The notes beneath the pieces are model-generated. The model was not told the origin of the DNA and searched no databases. It was given only the letters and a program-made list of their open reading frames with translations. The translations under genes and the position numbers were made by a program. From Acidimicrobiaceae bacterium (GTDB lineage: Bacteria > Actinomycetota > Acidimicrobiia > Acidimicrobiales > Ilumatobacteraceae): a DNA stretch of 34,158 bases. Where the stretch lies: assembly GCA_947488685.1 (NCBI GenBank), contig CANLAH010000006.1, forward strand, positions 1-34,158, given 5' to 3'. This document shows positions 16,151 to 25,007 of the stretch, one piece after another (positions within the stretch are counted from its first letter, which is position 1; each line of letters begins with the position of its first letter).

Positions 16151-17089
16151 ATGCCTGCTATACAAGTTGCCGATACTTTGATCCTGCCACGACTAGCAGC
16201 GGTGCTGCCAGAATCAGTTGAGCGGGGCGTGGTCAAGATTGCTCCGGGTCGTGCAGGTCTCGAGGGAGCAGGGTTTCCGGTCTATCGCGGATTCGCTGGC
16301 CTCTCCGTGCAAGACATTGATCCATTTTTAATGCTCGATCAGTTGGGCCCGGTATTGAACGGACCGTTCGAGACCAAAGGAGCGCCATGGCATCCGCATC
16401 GTGGTTTTGAAACTGTGACATATGTGCTTGACGGCGAGATTGCACACCATGATTCACACGGCGGTGGTGGCATCATCGGCGATGGCGACACGCAGTGGAT
16501 GACAGCAGGCGCAGGAATCTTGCACGACGAAGTTCCGACCGACAAAGTGTTGAACAACGGCGGATGGCAACACGGAATCCAACTGTGGGTGAATCTGCCA
16601 AAAACTCTTAAGTTTTCTGCTCCGCGATATCAGGGAATTTCGGCAAACAAGTTAACGCTCACGACATCACACGATGGCGGAGCACTTGTTCGCATTATTG
16701 CTGGAGACATTGCGGCGCACTCAGGGCCTGGCAGTACACATACGCCCATTGCGATTGCGCATGTCACTCTTGCCCCTGGCGCACAACTTGTTGTGCCCTG
16801 GAATCCAGAGTTCAATGCCATGGTGTACATGCTGTTAGGTGGGGCAACCGTGGGCTCCCAGCGTCACGTTTTGCCTCCTCACCATGTCGCTCTTTTTGGC
16901 GCCGGGGGTCATCTTGTGGTCACGGCAACAGACCAAACAGCAGATTTCTTGCTGCTTGGGGGATTGCCGATTCGCGAGCCCGTTGTGCAGTATGGGCCGT
17001 TCGTGATGAACACTCAAGACGAGATTCAGCAGGCGTTTCGGGACTATGAATCTGGCCTCTTGGGGACGATTCCGACCCTGAAGGGGTGA
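16151..17089 (+). CDS. Pirin family protein
   Basis: A 312-residue bicupin of the pirin family. The N-terminal metal site is intact: His81 and His83 (PWHPHRGFETVTYVLDG), His125 and Glu127 (TAGAGILHDEVP). Surrounding family marks include EGAGFPVYRGFAGLSVQDIDPFLMLD (split here: GAGFPVYRGFAG, DIDPFLMLD) and QLWVNLP. Pirins are Fe-binding cytoplasmic proteins; some have quercetinase activity and others modulate metabolic enzymes, so no specific role is assigned. The N-terminal MPAIQVADTLILPR looks like that of other actinobacterial pirins as I recall them, supporting the ATG at 16151. The gene ends 38 bp before the start of the secreted protease gene. Confidence 0.9.
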   Translation: MPAIQVADTLILPRLAAVLPESVERGVVKIAPGRAGLEGAGFPVYRGFAGLSVQDIDPFLMLDQLGPVLNGPFETKGAPWHPHRGFETVTYVLDGEIAHHDSHGGGGIIGDGDTQWMTAGAGILHDEVPTDKVLNNGGWQHGIQLWVNLPKTLKFSAPRYQGISANKLTLTTSHDGGALVRIIAGDIAAHSGPGSTHTPIAIAHVTLAPGAQLVVPWNPEFNAMVYMLLGGATVGSQRHVLPPHHVALFGAGGHLVVTATDQTADFLLLGGLPIREPVVQYGPFVMNTQDEIQQAFRDYESGLLGTIPTLKG

Positions 17090-17127
17090 GCAGACTTTTT
17101 GGTATCATTGGGCTAGAACTAGAGCAC

Positions 17128-20100
17128 ATGAATAAACAATCACTCCCTCGCGCGGCGCAGTGTATGCGCGCCATTCGTTGGGTGGTGCTCGGAGCCACAT
17201 TGGCCGGTGCTGCCGTTACTTTTTCTCCTGCGGCAGTGCAAGCACTCAGTGTCTCTTCTGATTACATCGTGGTGTTGCGCGACGGAGTAAACCTTTCGAA
17301 GAAAGTTGCGTCTGAAGAAAAGCGTGGCAACGACGTTGCAGATACCTTCTCAGCTGGCTCTGACGGCTTCGTTGCGTCGCTCGATAGTTCTGATGTCGCG
17401 AGATTGCGCAAAGACAACGATATACGGATCATCGAGCGAGATGCTCCCGTGTCACTTGTCTCTGATAACGAACCCGACAGAATCAGTGCACTGTCCACCC
17501 CAACCGGTGCAGTTGGCGAGGTCATTCCTGGCCGCTATATCGTGCAATATAAGTCGAACGCTGCGTTACTTTCTTCAGTGAGCACTTTGGGTATCTCGGT
17601 ACTAGCCAATTACACAAATGTTTTCCCCGGGTATGTCGCTGAACTGAGCGCTGCAACAGCCAACCAGTTGCGGGTAACACCAGGTGTTGTGCTGGTCGAA
17701 CAAGACACTGTTGTCACAATAAATACAGACCAAGCAATCGGAGCAGGCGACTCGTGGGGTCTCGACAGAGTTGATCAACGGTCACTTCCGATGAACGGCA
17801 CCTATTCATACACTGCAACTGGTGCCGGTGTTTCGGCGTACATCATTGATACTGGCATTCGAGCCACACACACGCAACTTGCGGGCAGAGTGGGGAGTGG
17901 CTTCACGGCGGTGAATGACGGCAACGGTTCTTCAGATTGCCACGGTCACGGAACACATGTCTCTGGCACGGTGGGGGGAACAAAATATGGCATTGCAAAA
18001 AATGTCAATTTCTTCCCAGTGCGAGTATTGAATTGCAGCGGCTCAGGAAGCATCTCTGGTGTTATTGCCGGAATTGATTGGGTGATCGCACACCACATCG
18101 CAGGTGTTCCAGCGGTTGCCAACATGAGCCTTGGTGGTGGCTACAGCTCTAGCCTCAATGCCGCTGTCGCGCGAGGGGTAGTGGACGGAGTGGTTTTTGC
18201 GGTTGCTGCAGGCAACGAAGCCTCGAATGCGTGCAATGTTTCTCCGGCATCTGAACCAACTGCGATCACAGTCGGTGCAACCGACACAAGTGATGCGCGT
18301 GCATATTTCTCAAACTACGGATCATGTGTCGACATCTTTGCGCCGGGAGTGGGTATCACTTCGTCTACAGCGACAAGTGATACATCAACTGCTTCATGGT
18401 CTGGCACCTCGATGGCTGCACCTCATGTGGCTGGAGTTGTGGCGCAGTATTTGCAATCTCACCCTACGGATACGCCAGCCCAAGTCGCTCGTGCCTTAGA
18501 TGCCGCCGCTACTCAAAATATTGTTGCAAACCCCGGAACTGGCTCACCAAACAAATTGCTCTATAACGCCTCGTTTGACCCAGCACCAATTACTGTGCCG
18601 AGTGCTCCAAATTCGGTGACGTCAGTTATCGGATCCTCGCAAGTCACTCTGAGTTGGGGGACACCCTCAACAGACGGCGGAGCCTCCATCTCTAATTATG
18701 TGGTGGAGTATTCATCTGCTTCAGGCTCGTGGACTACTTTTTCTCACCCTGCGTCGACTGCGCTGTCACTTGTTGTGACTGGTCTGACAAACGGAACTGC
18801 GTATTCGTTTCGTGTATCGGCAACTAATAGCGTAGGCACGAGCGTTCCTTCGGCGATAGTAACCGCTACTCCAACTAATCCGGCTCTGCCGTCCGCGCCA
18901 ACCGGTGTTTCGGCAAAACCCGCAGACGCATCTGCTGTGGTGCGTTGGACTGCACCAAGCGCAACAACTATTTCATCAATCACAATTAACTCGTCTACTC
19001 CGTATGTAGATATTCCACTGGCCGCCGGACCACTTGACGTGATTGGTCACTCAGACCATTCATGCGCTGCACACGTTGCAAGCGCCATTGATCCGTGGCT
19101 TGATGTCGTTGAAGTCTCTTCTGGTCGAGTGATTTTATCTAATGACGACGGTGCTCATAACTATTCAACTGATTGCTATGCATCACGCATCACCACCACT
19201 ATCTCTGGTTCTGGATATGCCTTGAGAGTGAAGGGCTGCTGTGGTCATCCATACGGAGTCGTGCGACTAGAACAACGCTCAACAGTCATAGATGTCACTG
19301 GCTACACGGTCACGTCATCTCCGGGTGCTCGCACATGCACCACGACAACCCTGTCGTGCACAGTAACTGGTCTCACAAACGGCACGCCATATACATTCAC
19401 AGTCATCGCTACTAATGCAGCAGGCAACAGCGTGCCATCTGCTGCATCGACTGCTGTCACGCCAACTGGACCACTTGCTCCGTCTGCACCAACTGCTGTC
19501 GTGGCACGAGCCGCAGACGCATCTGCTGTGGTGCGTTGGACTGCACCAGTGAGCTCGTCTCCGCGTTGGCAGCGAGAAGCTGGCTCCATCCAAGCCACAG
19601 AAGTTGATCTAGATGCTCCGTACGACTCTGGTTATTCAATCCGACAATGGACGAATTGTGCATGCGCTCGATTTAGATGGGTGAGCCCAACGCGAATTTC
19701 TGATGTCTATGACACGGATATTGTGCTGGTCGACACAAAGTTGCCTGTCACTGGCTACACGGTCACGTCATCTCCTGGTGCTCGCACATGCACCACGACA
19801 ACCCTGTCGTGCACAGTGACTGGTCTCACAAACGGCACGCCAACTGGACCACTTGTTCCGTCTGCACCAACTGGTGTCTTGGCAACAGCCGCAGACGCAT
19901 CTGCTGTGGTGCGTTGGACTGCACCAGTGAGCTCGTCTGTCACTGGCTACACGGTCACGTCATCTTCTGGTGCTCGCACATGCACCACGACAACCCTGTC
20001 GTGCACAGTAACTGGTCTCACAAACGGCACCCCATACACATTCACAGTGATTGCTACTAATGCAGTAGGCAACAGCGTGCCATCTGCTGCATCGACTGCT

Positions 20101-21411
20101 GTCACGCCGTTTGCATATGTGCCTGGTGATGTTGTTGCCGCTTCGTGGGGTCTTGATCGCATTGATCAGCGTGCGCTACCTCTGAACGGACGTATCACCA
20201 GAGCCGGAGCGGGCGCTGGAGTGACGGTATATGTTATTGATACTGGTATTTATGCGGAGCATAGTGAGTTTGGTACTCGTGTGAGGTCAGGCTTTGATGC
20301 AGTAAATGATGGTCGTGGAACGCAAGACTGTCAGGGACATGGTACGCATGTCAGCGGAACGGTGGGTGGCACAACATATGGCGTGGCCCCACTTGTCTCA
20401 CTTGTACCAGTGCGTGTTTTGGATTGCTACGGAAGTGGTTCGCTTTCAGGGGTTATCGCAGGTATTGATTTTATGATTCAAGACCATCAAGCAGGGGTTC
20501 CTGCGGTGGCAAATATGAGTCTGGGTGGGGCCGGGGTCAGCGCATCATTAAATGATGCAGTTGAACGTGCCATTGCTGATGGCATCACGGTTGTAGTGGC
20601 TGCAGGGAACAGTTATGCCGATGCATGTGGATTCTCACCGGCGTCAGCGACAGGTGCAGTCACTGTAGGAGCAACGACATCCTCTGACTCAATGGCGTAT
20701 TACTCAAACTATGGATCATGTGTAGATATCTTTGCTCCCGGAAGCTCGATTACTTCAGCGGCAATATCTTCAGTGACTGCGACAGCAACGATGTCTGGAA
20801 CATCAATGGCAAGTCCTCATGTAGCGGGCGTGGCAGCCGTGCTCTTAGGTACGCAGAACTCGTTAACGCCAGCCTCGGTAACGACAGTATTAAAAACAAC
20901 AGCAACTCCTGATGTTGTCACGTCACTTGGGGCGCGTTCTCCGAACCTGTTGTTGTTCTCACGCTTAGTAGCACCGGCAAGCGCTACTCCCGTGACGCCA
21001 CCGACAACTGTGCCAACAACAACTGTGCCAACAACAACCGTGCCAACAACCGTGCCGACAACTGTGCCAACAACCGTGCCAACAACCGTGCCAACAACTG
21101 TGCCAACAACTGTGCCGACAACTGTGCCAACAGCCGTACCGACAGTTGACACACGGTCGGCCGTTGACTCTGCTCCGCAGATCACGGCAATCACGAGTGT
21201 TGGTCGGCGCGTCACGGTCACGGTTAATGCGCCAGCCGGAGCATTAGTCACCATCGTTCGCAATGGCAAGGTTGTAGCAAAGGGCAAGTCGTCGGTCTTT
21301 ACTATTAAAAATGTCGCTCGCGGAAACCATAGTTTTCTGGCAAAAGTCAAGATTGGCAAGCGAACCTTAAAGTCGCAAGTAGTCAGTTTTTCCGTCTCCA
21401 CAAAGCGCTGA
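17128..21411 (+). CDS. Secreted multidomain protein with two subtilisin (S8) domains and Fn3 repeats
   Basis: A 1427-residue exported serine protease. The start at 17128 gives a clear signal peptide (basic [17 protein letters not shown], a hydrophobic core, probable cleavage after VQA39). Order: two inhibitor-I9-like propeptide units ([11 protein letters not shown]..., GRYIVQYKS...), S8 domain 1 with Asp241, His274 and Ser428, one ordinary Fn3 unit, three related Fn3-like units (two interrupted, one shortened), S8 domain 2 with Asp1038, His1071 and Ser1226, an 11-unit Thr-Thr-Val-Pro linker, and a C-terminal beta-rich Lys/Arg-rich domain. Both triads are complete, and the oxyanion Asn lies in NMSLGG in each. 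Both S8 domains resemble proteinase K-type enzymes. No LPxTG sorting signal is seen. A GTG at 17086 is an alternative start but adds a poor leader. The target is unknown; a scavenging or predatory role is only inference. Confidence 0.9.
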   Translation: MNKQSLPRAAQCMRAIRWVVLGATLAGAAVTFSPAAVQALSVSSDYIVVLRDGVNLSKKVASEEKRGNDVADTFSAGSDGFVASLDSSDVARLRKDNDIRIIERDAPVSLVSDNEPDRISALSTPTGAVGEVIPGRYIVQYKSNAALLSSVSTLGISVLANYTNVFPGYVAELSAATANQLRVTPGVVLVEQDTVVTINTDQAIGAGDSWGLDRVDQRSLPMNGTYSYTATGAGVSAYIIDTGIRATHTQLAGRVGSGFTAVNDGNGSSDCHGHGTHVSGTVGGTKYGIAKNVNFFPVRVLNCSGSGSISGVIAGIDWVIAHHIAGVPAVANMSLGGGYSSSLNAAVARGVVDGVVFAVAAGNEASNACNVSPASEPTAITVGATDTSDARAYFSNYGSCVDIFAPGVGITSSTATSDTSTASWSGTSMAAPHVAGVVAQYLQSHPTDTPAQVARALDAAATQNIVANPGTGSPNKLLYNASFDPAPITVPSAPNSVTSVIGSSQVTLSWGTPSTDGGASISNYVVEYSSASGSWTTFSHPASTALSLVVTGLTNGTAYSFRVSATNSVGTSVPSAIVTATPTNPALPSAPTGVSAKPADASAVVRWTAPSATTISSITINSSTPYVDIPLAAGPLDVIGHSDHSCAAHVASAIDPWLDVVEVSSGRVILSNDDGAHNYSTDCYASRITTTISGSGYALRVKGCCGHPYGVVRLEQRSTVIDVTGYTVTSSPGARTCTTTTLSCTVTGLTNGTPYTFTVIATNAAGNSVPSAASTAVTPTGPLAPSAPTAVVARAADASAVVRWTAPVSSSPRWQREAGSIQATEVDLDAPYDSGYSIRQWTNCACARFRWVSPTRISDVYDTDIVLVDTKLPVTGYTVTSSPGARTCTTTTLSCTVTGLTNGTPTGPLVPSAPTGVLATAADASAVVRWTAPVSSSVTGYTVTSSSGARTCTTTTLSCTVTGLTNGTPYTFTVIATNAVGNSVPSAASTAVTPFAYVPGDVVAASWGLDRIDQRALPLNGRITRAGAGAGVTVYVIDTGIYAEHSEFGTRVRSGFDAVNDGRGTQDCQGHGTHVSGTVGGTTYGVAPLVSLVPVRVLDCYGSGSLSGVIAGIDFMIQDHQAGVPAVANMSLGGAGVSASLNDAVERAIADGITVVVAAGNSYADACGFSPASATGAVTVGATTSSDSMAYYSNYGSCVDIFAPGSSITSAAISSVTATATMSGTSMASPHVAGVAAVLLGTQNSLTPASVTTVLKTTATPDVVTSLGARSPNLLLFSRLVAPASATPVTPPTTVPTTTVPTTTVPTTVPTTVPTTVPTTVPTTVPTTVPTTVPTAVPTVDTRSAVDSAPQITAITSVGRRVTVTVNAPAGALVTIVRNGKVVAKGKSSVFTIKNVARGNHSFLAKVKIGKRTLKSQVVSFSVSTKR
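18889..20110 (+). repeat. Fn3-encoding DNA repeats, interrupted and recombined
   Basis: Three nearly identical Fn3-coding units. The upstream half (GCAGACGCATCTGCTGTGG...) occurs at 18922-18957, 19513-19548 and 19891-19926. The downstream half (GTCACTGGCTACACGGTCAC...) begins at 19294, 19747 and 19939. Units 1 and 2 have unrelated in-frame inserts of 336 and 186 bp at the junction of the halves; unit 3 is uninterrupted. Unit 2 also lacks the last 25 codons. The near-identity of the third-strand portions suggests recent duplication or gene conversion. Confidence 0.85.
21004..21141 (+). repeat. Short tandem repeat coding for a Thr-Thr-Val-Pro linker
   Basis: Eleven tandem units, mostly 12 bp (ACAACYGTGCCR) with two 15-bp units, encode (T)TTVP and a final TAVP. 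The reading frame is kept throughout. Such linkers tether extracellular domains and are often glycosylated; the length probably varies among strains by slippage. Confidence 0.9.
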
Positions 21412-21459
21412 CAGAGTCTGACGAAGTAGGGTTTCTCTGCGGAGGCTAGTAATACACGC

Positions 21460-22224
21460 ATGCTTTTACAACGACTCGACGACTATCAGACATGGTTACT
21501 GACACATGGCTCTACTGCTCTTCTTATTGATCCATGGCTGAGCGCAACAACACTCAGAGGGAGTTTCAATCGAAACCACCTCAATAATTTTATGAGTGCA
21601 GAACAGGTCCCGCACCTCGATGGCGTGGTGTTGTGCACACATGTGCCAGATCATTGTCGAGTGGAGTCACTGGCATTGCTTCACCCTGCAACGCCCGTGC
21701 ACGGCACGCCAAAGGCAGCAAAAGCAGCGCGTGGTATCGGAATGACGTCGACACATGCATATAAAGTCGGGGACTCGTTTGTTATTGGCACGGGCCAAGA
21801 TGCACTGAAGTTCGATGTTGTCAAGACAGGGTGGCCATTAAGTCTGTTGGCCCTTGCTTTTGTGATCGAGCCTGTGGTTGGCGGGACACGGATCTATTTC
21901 GACCCTCACTTACCGTCGCGTTCCTTGGCGTCAGCAGTTGGCCATGCAGATGCAGTTGTGGCACCTATGCGCGGCGTGCGCGCTGTGGTGATTCCGGCGA
22001 CTGCTGGTCCCGCGCGAGTGGCTCGCAGTGCTGCAGTGGTCGGTGCGTCAATGATTATCCCAACAGCACTTGATCCCAAACGAGATATGTCGTGGTGGCA
22101 ACGCATTGCATATCGCGGATGGGGCAGTGTTGCAGCCGTTCAGCAATGCGCCGGCCCAAGTGTGCGTGTTTTATCAGAAGATCAATTGTTGATAGATCTG
22201 GACGATCTAATGACTGCTAACTGA
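21460..22224 (+). CDS. MBL-fold (metallo-beta-lactamase superfamily) protein with degenerate metal motif
   Basis: A 254-residue protein of the beta-lactamase-like fold, UlaG-like branch. LIDPWLS at about 22-28 and YFDPHLPSRS later are characteristic. The HxHxDH metal motif is reduced to THVPDHC, with His61, Asp64 and His65 in a shorter spacing. Some plant and bacterial MBL-like proteins show a similar loss, so the metal load or activity may differ from true hydrolases. The ATG at 21460 has only a distant GGAGG (about 16 bases upstream). It lies 48 bp after the protease gene, and its stop overlaps the convergent P450 3' end by 8 bp. Function unknown. Confidence 0.75.
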   Translation: MLLQRLDDYQTWLLTHGSTALLIDPWLSATTLRGSFNRNHLNNFMSAEQVPHLDGVVLCTHVPDHCRVESLALLHPATPVHGTPKAAKAARGIGMTSTHAYKVGDSFVIGTGQDALKFDVVKTGWPLSLLALAFVIEPVVGGTRIYFDPHLPSRSLASAVGHADAVVAPMRGVRAVVIPATAGPARVARSAAVVGASMIIPTALDPKRDMSWWQRIAYRGWGSVAAVQQCAGPSVRVLSEDQLLIDLDDLMTAN

Positions 22225-23425
22225 GGCGAATCGGCAATTGCTTAATGCCATGAACAAAATGTGATCGCATTCGCTTGACGTCGCCGATTAATTCAATATT
22301 TTTCACCTGCTTAGCGAGTTCTTCAAAGATAATTCGCATTTCTAGCTTTGCCAAGTTTGACCCAAGACAGAAGTGCGGTCCACCGCCGCCAAATGTGACA
22401 TGAGGATTTGGGTTTCGTCGAATATCAAAAGTGAACGGATCAGCAAAAACTTCTTCGTCGCGGTTTGCTGACACATAAAACATGACGACACAGTCACCCT
22501 CTTTGATTTCGTGACCGCGTAGTTCTACGTCGCACACTGCAGTGCGGCGAAAAGAGTTGACGGGAGTAGCCCAGCGGAGGATTTCTTCGACGGCTGACGG
22601 CACAACTGACAAGTCGGCACGCATCTGCTGAAAGGATTCTGGATTTTCTGTGAGAGCCAACACCCCGTGGCTGATTCCGTTACGGGTAGTTTCATTGCCG
22701 GCAACTGAGAGCAGGAGCATAAATAGTTCAAACTCATGTTCGCGCAGGTGATCTTGAGCGGTGTCATCAATAAGTGCCGTGATGATGTCGTTGCGTGGGT
22801 CGGCGCGTCTAGCGGCGGCCACTCCGTTGAAGTACATATATAACTCAGCGGCAGCACTTTGAGCATCTTCTGGACCAGACGACATATCAGGGTCTGTGGA
22901 TCCGATCATTCGGTTTGACCAGTCGAACACTTTATGACGATCTTCGACAGGGATACCCACTAATTCTGCAATCGCAATGAGTGGTAGTTCTGCAGATATT
23001 TTTTCGACAAACTCTACGTCGCCAGATTTGAGTCCTTCGGAGACAAGTTCGGCAGCGACTTCGCGGAAATGGTCTTCGAGCATGCGCATGGCTTTGGGTG
23101 TAAAGCCCCGATTAACGAGTGTGCGCAAACGTGTGTGGTCTGGAGGATCTGTGTCGATCATTAATCGTGACTCTTCAAGGTCTGGTCTGTTCTCTGGCAT
23201 CAAAGAGCCCTTGAGTGCCGAAGAATAAATCTGAAACTGACGACTCACTGAGACAAGGTCGGCGTGTTTAGTAATAGCCCAGAACTTTTCTGGGAAGCCT
23301 TCTTCTAGACCTGGAGCCAAAATGATTGGCGACTCCTGTCGTAGCCGAGTGAAGATCTCGTGAGGTGGGCCATGTCGATAGGCCTCGTTGCTAATGATGT
23401 CAATATCAACGATCTTGCTGTTCAT
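22217..23425 (-). CDS. Cytochrome P450, CYP124/CYP125-like (third)
   Basis: A 402-residue soluble P450. AGNETTRN at 242-249, ExxR at Glu281-Arg284, and the haem loop FGGGGPHFC at 345-353 (Cys353) are all present. The NETTRN...SHGVLAL I-helix and the FGGGGPHFCLGSNLAKLE loop are typical of the actinobacterial CYP124/125/142 group. Members oxidise the terminal methyl of cholesterol or methyl-branched lipids. It overlaps the Ltp2-like gene by four bases as the last gene of a six-gene operon, whereas cyp125 is first in the mycobacterial igr operon. The context supports side-chain terminal hydroxylation of a steroid or isoprenoid. Which subfamily it belongs to cannot be decided by eye. Confidence 0.9.
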   Translation of the reverse strand: MNSKIVDIDIISNEAYRHGPPHEIFTRLRQESPIILAPGLEEGFPEKFWAITKHADLVSVSRQFQIYSSALKGSLMPENRPDLEESRLMIDTDPPDHTRLRTLVNRGFTPKAMRMLEDHFREVAAELVSEGLKSGDVEFVEKISAELPLIAIAELVGIPVEDRHKVFDWSNRMIGSTDPDMSSGPEDAQSAAAELYMYFNGVAAARRADPRNDIITALIDDTAQDHLREHEFELFMLLLSVAGNETTRNGISHGVLALTENPESFQQMRADLSVVPSAVEEILRWATPVNSFRRTAVCDVELRGHEIKEGDCVVMFYVSANRDEEVFADPFTFDIRRNPNPHVTFGGGGPHFCLGSNLAKLEMRIIFEELAKQVKNIELIGDVKRMRSHFVHGIKQLPIRLS

Positions 23426-24600
23426 CTGTCTACTCCTAGGATTAGTCCGCTTGTTGGTACACCTGTCCCTGCCGTCACAAGCACGTGTTCTACATTAGGC
23501 ACCTGATTGACGCTTGTGCTCCGTATTTGGCGAACACCTTCTGCAATTCCGTTCATTCCGTGAATATATGCCTCACCAAGTTGACCACCATGAGGGTTGA
23601 TGGGCAGAGATCCGCCCATTTCGATGCGGCCATTGGTGATGAAGTCTTTCGCATCGCCGCGAGGGCAGAATCCGAATTCTTCTAACTGCATCAATACATA
23701 CGGCGTGAAATGGTCATAGAGCACGGCGGTCTGAATATCAGCAGGTGATAATCCACTTGAACTCCAGAGTTCATCTGCGACCAATTTCATTTCGGGTAGG
23801 TGGGCAATGTCGTCACGATAAAAACTTGTCATTGTCCATTGATCTTTGCCAGCACCCTGGGCGACAGCCTTGACGATGGCAGGCTTCTGGGGCATATCTC
23901 GCGCACGCTCGACAGTTGTAACGATGAGCGCTTGTGCGCCATCGCTCTCTTGGCAACAATCAAGAAGGTGAAGTGGTTCTACGATCCAGCGGCTGTTTTG
24001 ATGGTCTTCGAGCGTAATGGGTTGTTCGTAGAACCATGCCGCAGGATTAGTCGCTGCATGTTTGCGATCTGCGACGGCAACGCGACCCAGGTCGAGGCTC
24101 GTGGCTCCGTAGATGTGCATGTATCGCTGAGCAATCATTGCCACCCAACTAGCAGGCGTCAACAAACCCTGTGACGATGTATACGAAAACTGTGCACGTT
24201 CTGCTGTTGCGGCATTTGGTAGATCTTGAACACCTGAGCCAAAACGGCGGCCACTGCGCTCGTTAAATGCGCGGTAACACACCACGTAGTCGGCGACGCC
24301 GGTGGCGACTGCCATTGATGCCAATTCGATCGTGCCACATGCCGCGCCACCGCCGTAGTGAACGCGGCTGAAATGACGCAGTTCACCGATTCCGAGATGG
24401 CGAGCAATTTCAATTTCAGGATTATTGTCGGCGCTATATGTGACCATGCCATCAATGTCTGAGGGCGCCAGACCGGCATCGTTAATGGCAGCCAGCACTG
24501 CCTCGCACGCTAACTTCATTTCACTGCGTCCTGAATCTTTTGAGAACTCAGTTGCTCCGATACCAACGATGGCTGTTTTGTTTCCTAGTTGATTACTCAT
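23422..24600 (-). CDS. ltp2: Ltp2-like thiolase-fold retro-aldolase (steroid side-chain lyase)
   Basis: A 392-residue thiolase-superfamily protein of the lipid-transfer/SCP-x thiolase type, similar in length to mycobacterial Ltp2. Ltp2 cleaves the 17-hydroxy steroid propionyl-CoA made by ChsH1-ChsH2 in a retro-aldol step, releasing propionyl-CoA and a 17-keto steroid. Tyr295 (LYDHFTPY) and Tyr345 (NPHGGQLGEAYIHG) correspond to the tyrosines implicated in Ltp2 catalysis, as I recall that work. His337 is in the same loop. The gene overlaps both neighbours by four bases. Ltp2 needs the DUF35 domain of ChsH2 as partner, and a ChsH2-like gene is in the same operon. The substrate is inferred from the cassette, not shown. 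Confidence 0.83.
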   Translation of the reverse strand: MSNQLGNKTAIVGIGATEFSKDSGRSEMKLACEAVLAAINDAGLAPSDIDGMVTYSADNNPEIEIARHLGIGELRHFSRVHYGGGAACGTIELASMAVATGVADYVVCYRAFNERSGRRFGSGVQDLPNAATAERAQFSYTSSQGLLTPASWVAMIAQRYMHIYGATSLDLGRVAVADRKHAATNPAAWFYEQPITLEDHQNSRWIVEPLHLLDCCQESDGAQALIVTTVERARDMPQKPAIVKAVAQGAGKDQWTMTSFYRDDIAHLPEMKLVADELWSSSGLSPADIQTAVLYDHFTPYVLMQLEEFGFCPRGDAKDFITNGRIEMGGSLPINPHGGQLGEAYIHGMNGIAEGVRQIRSTSVNQVPNVEHVLVTAGTGVPTSGLILGVDR

Positions 24601-25007
24601 GGCAGAACTATCTCTACTGTGGCGGTGACATGGTCTCCCATTGAATTACTCCCAGTGACAACGACTGTGACGTCATTTCCCGAAGTAGCAGTTATCTTGC
24701 CCCGCATTTTCATTGTTTCTCCCGGATAGTTAGGCACTCCCAGGCGAACCTTGACCGATTTAATGAAGGTGTTTGGCCCTGCCCAGTCCGTGATGTATCT
24801 ACCAACAAAACCATTTGTGGTGAGAATGTTCATAATGATGTCTTGCGAGCCGCGTTCGACAGCAATGCTGGGATCGTGATGAACCTCTTGGTAGTCGCGA
24901 GATGCGATCGCCGTTGCTGTGATAAGAGTGCGAGTGAGCACAATATCGAGTGGAGGTAGTTCCTGGCCGATCTCGACGTCGCTGATAGTGAGAGATAAAA
25001 GTGTCAT
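24597..25007 (-). CDS. chsH1: MaoC-like hydratase, ChsH1-like
   Basis: A 136-residue single hot-dog protein resembling ChsH1, one half of the steroid enoyl-CoA hydratase ChsH1-ChsH2. The segment SRDYQEVHHD gives Asp38 and His43, the acid/base pair with the spacing expected of ChsH1. GSQDIIMNILTTNGFVGRYITDW is close to the mycobacterial protein as I remember it. It would hydrate the side-chain enoyl-CoA made by the two acyl-CoA dehydrogenases. ATGA overlaps on both sides show tight coupling. Confidence 0.85.
   Translation of the reverse strand: MTLLSLTISDVEIGQELPPLDIVLTRTLITATAIASRDYQEVHHDPSIAVERGSQDIIMNILTTNGFVGRYITDWAGPNTFIKSVKVRLGVPNYPGETMKMRGKITATSGNDVTVVVTGSNSMGDHVTATVEIVLP

Noticed and set aside
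21004-21141. Tandem repeat considered as a CRISPR-like or regulatory repeat
   Set aside because: Units are contiguous 12-15 bp codon repeats without spacers, in frame with a secreted protein.
21407-21423. CTGACA and TCTGAC near the end of the protease gene, resembling the shared palindrome
   Set aside because: The two half-sites are in direct, not inverted, orientation and lie at a gene end rather than before a start.
20817-21461. Long antisense open frame (214 codons, Val-Gly-Thr repeats)
   Set aside because: It is the complement of the Thr-Thr-Val-Pro repeat and the second S8 domain, with no independent coding signs.
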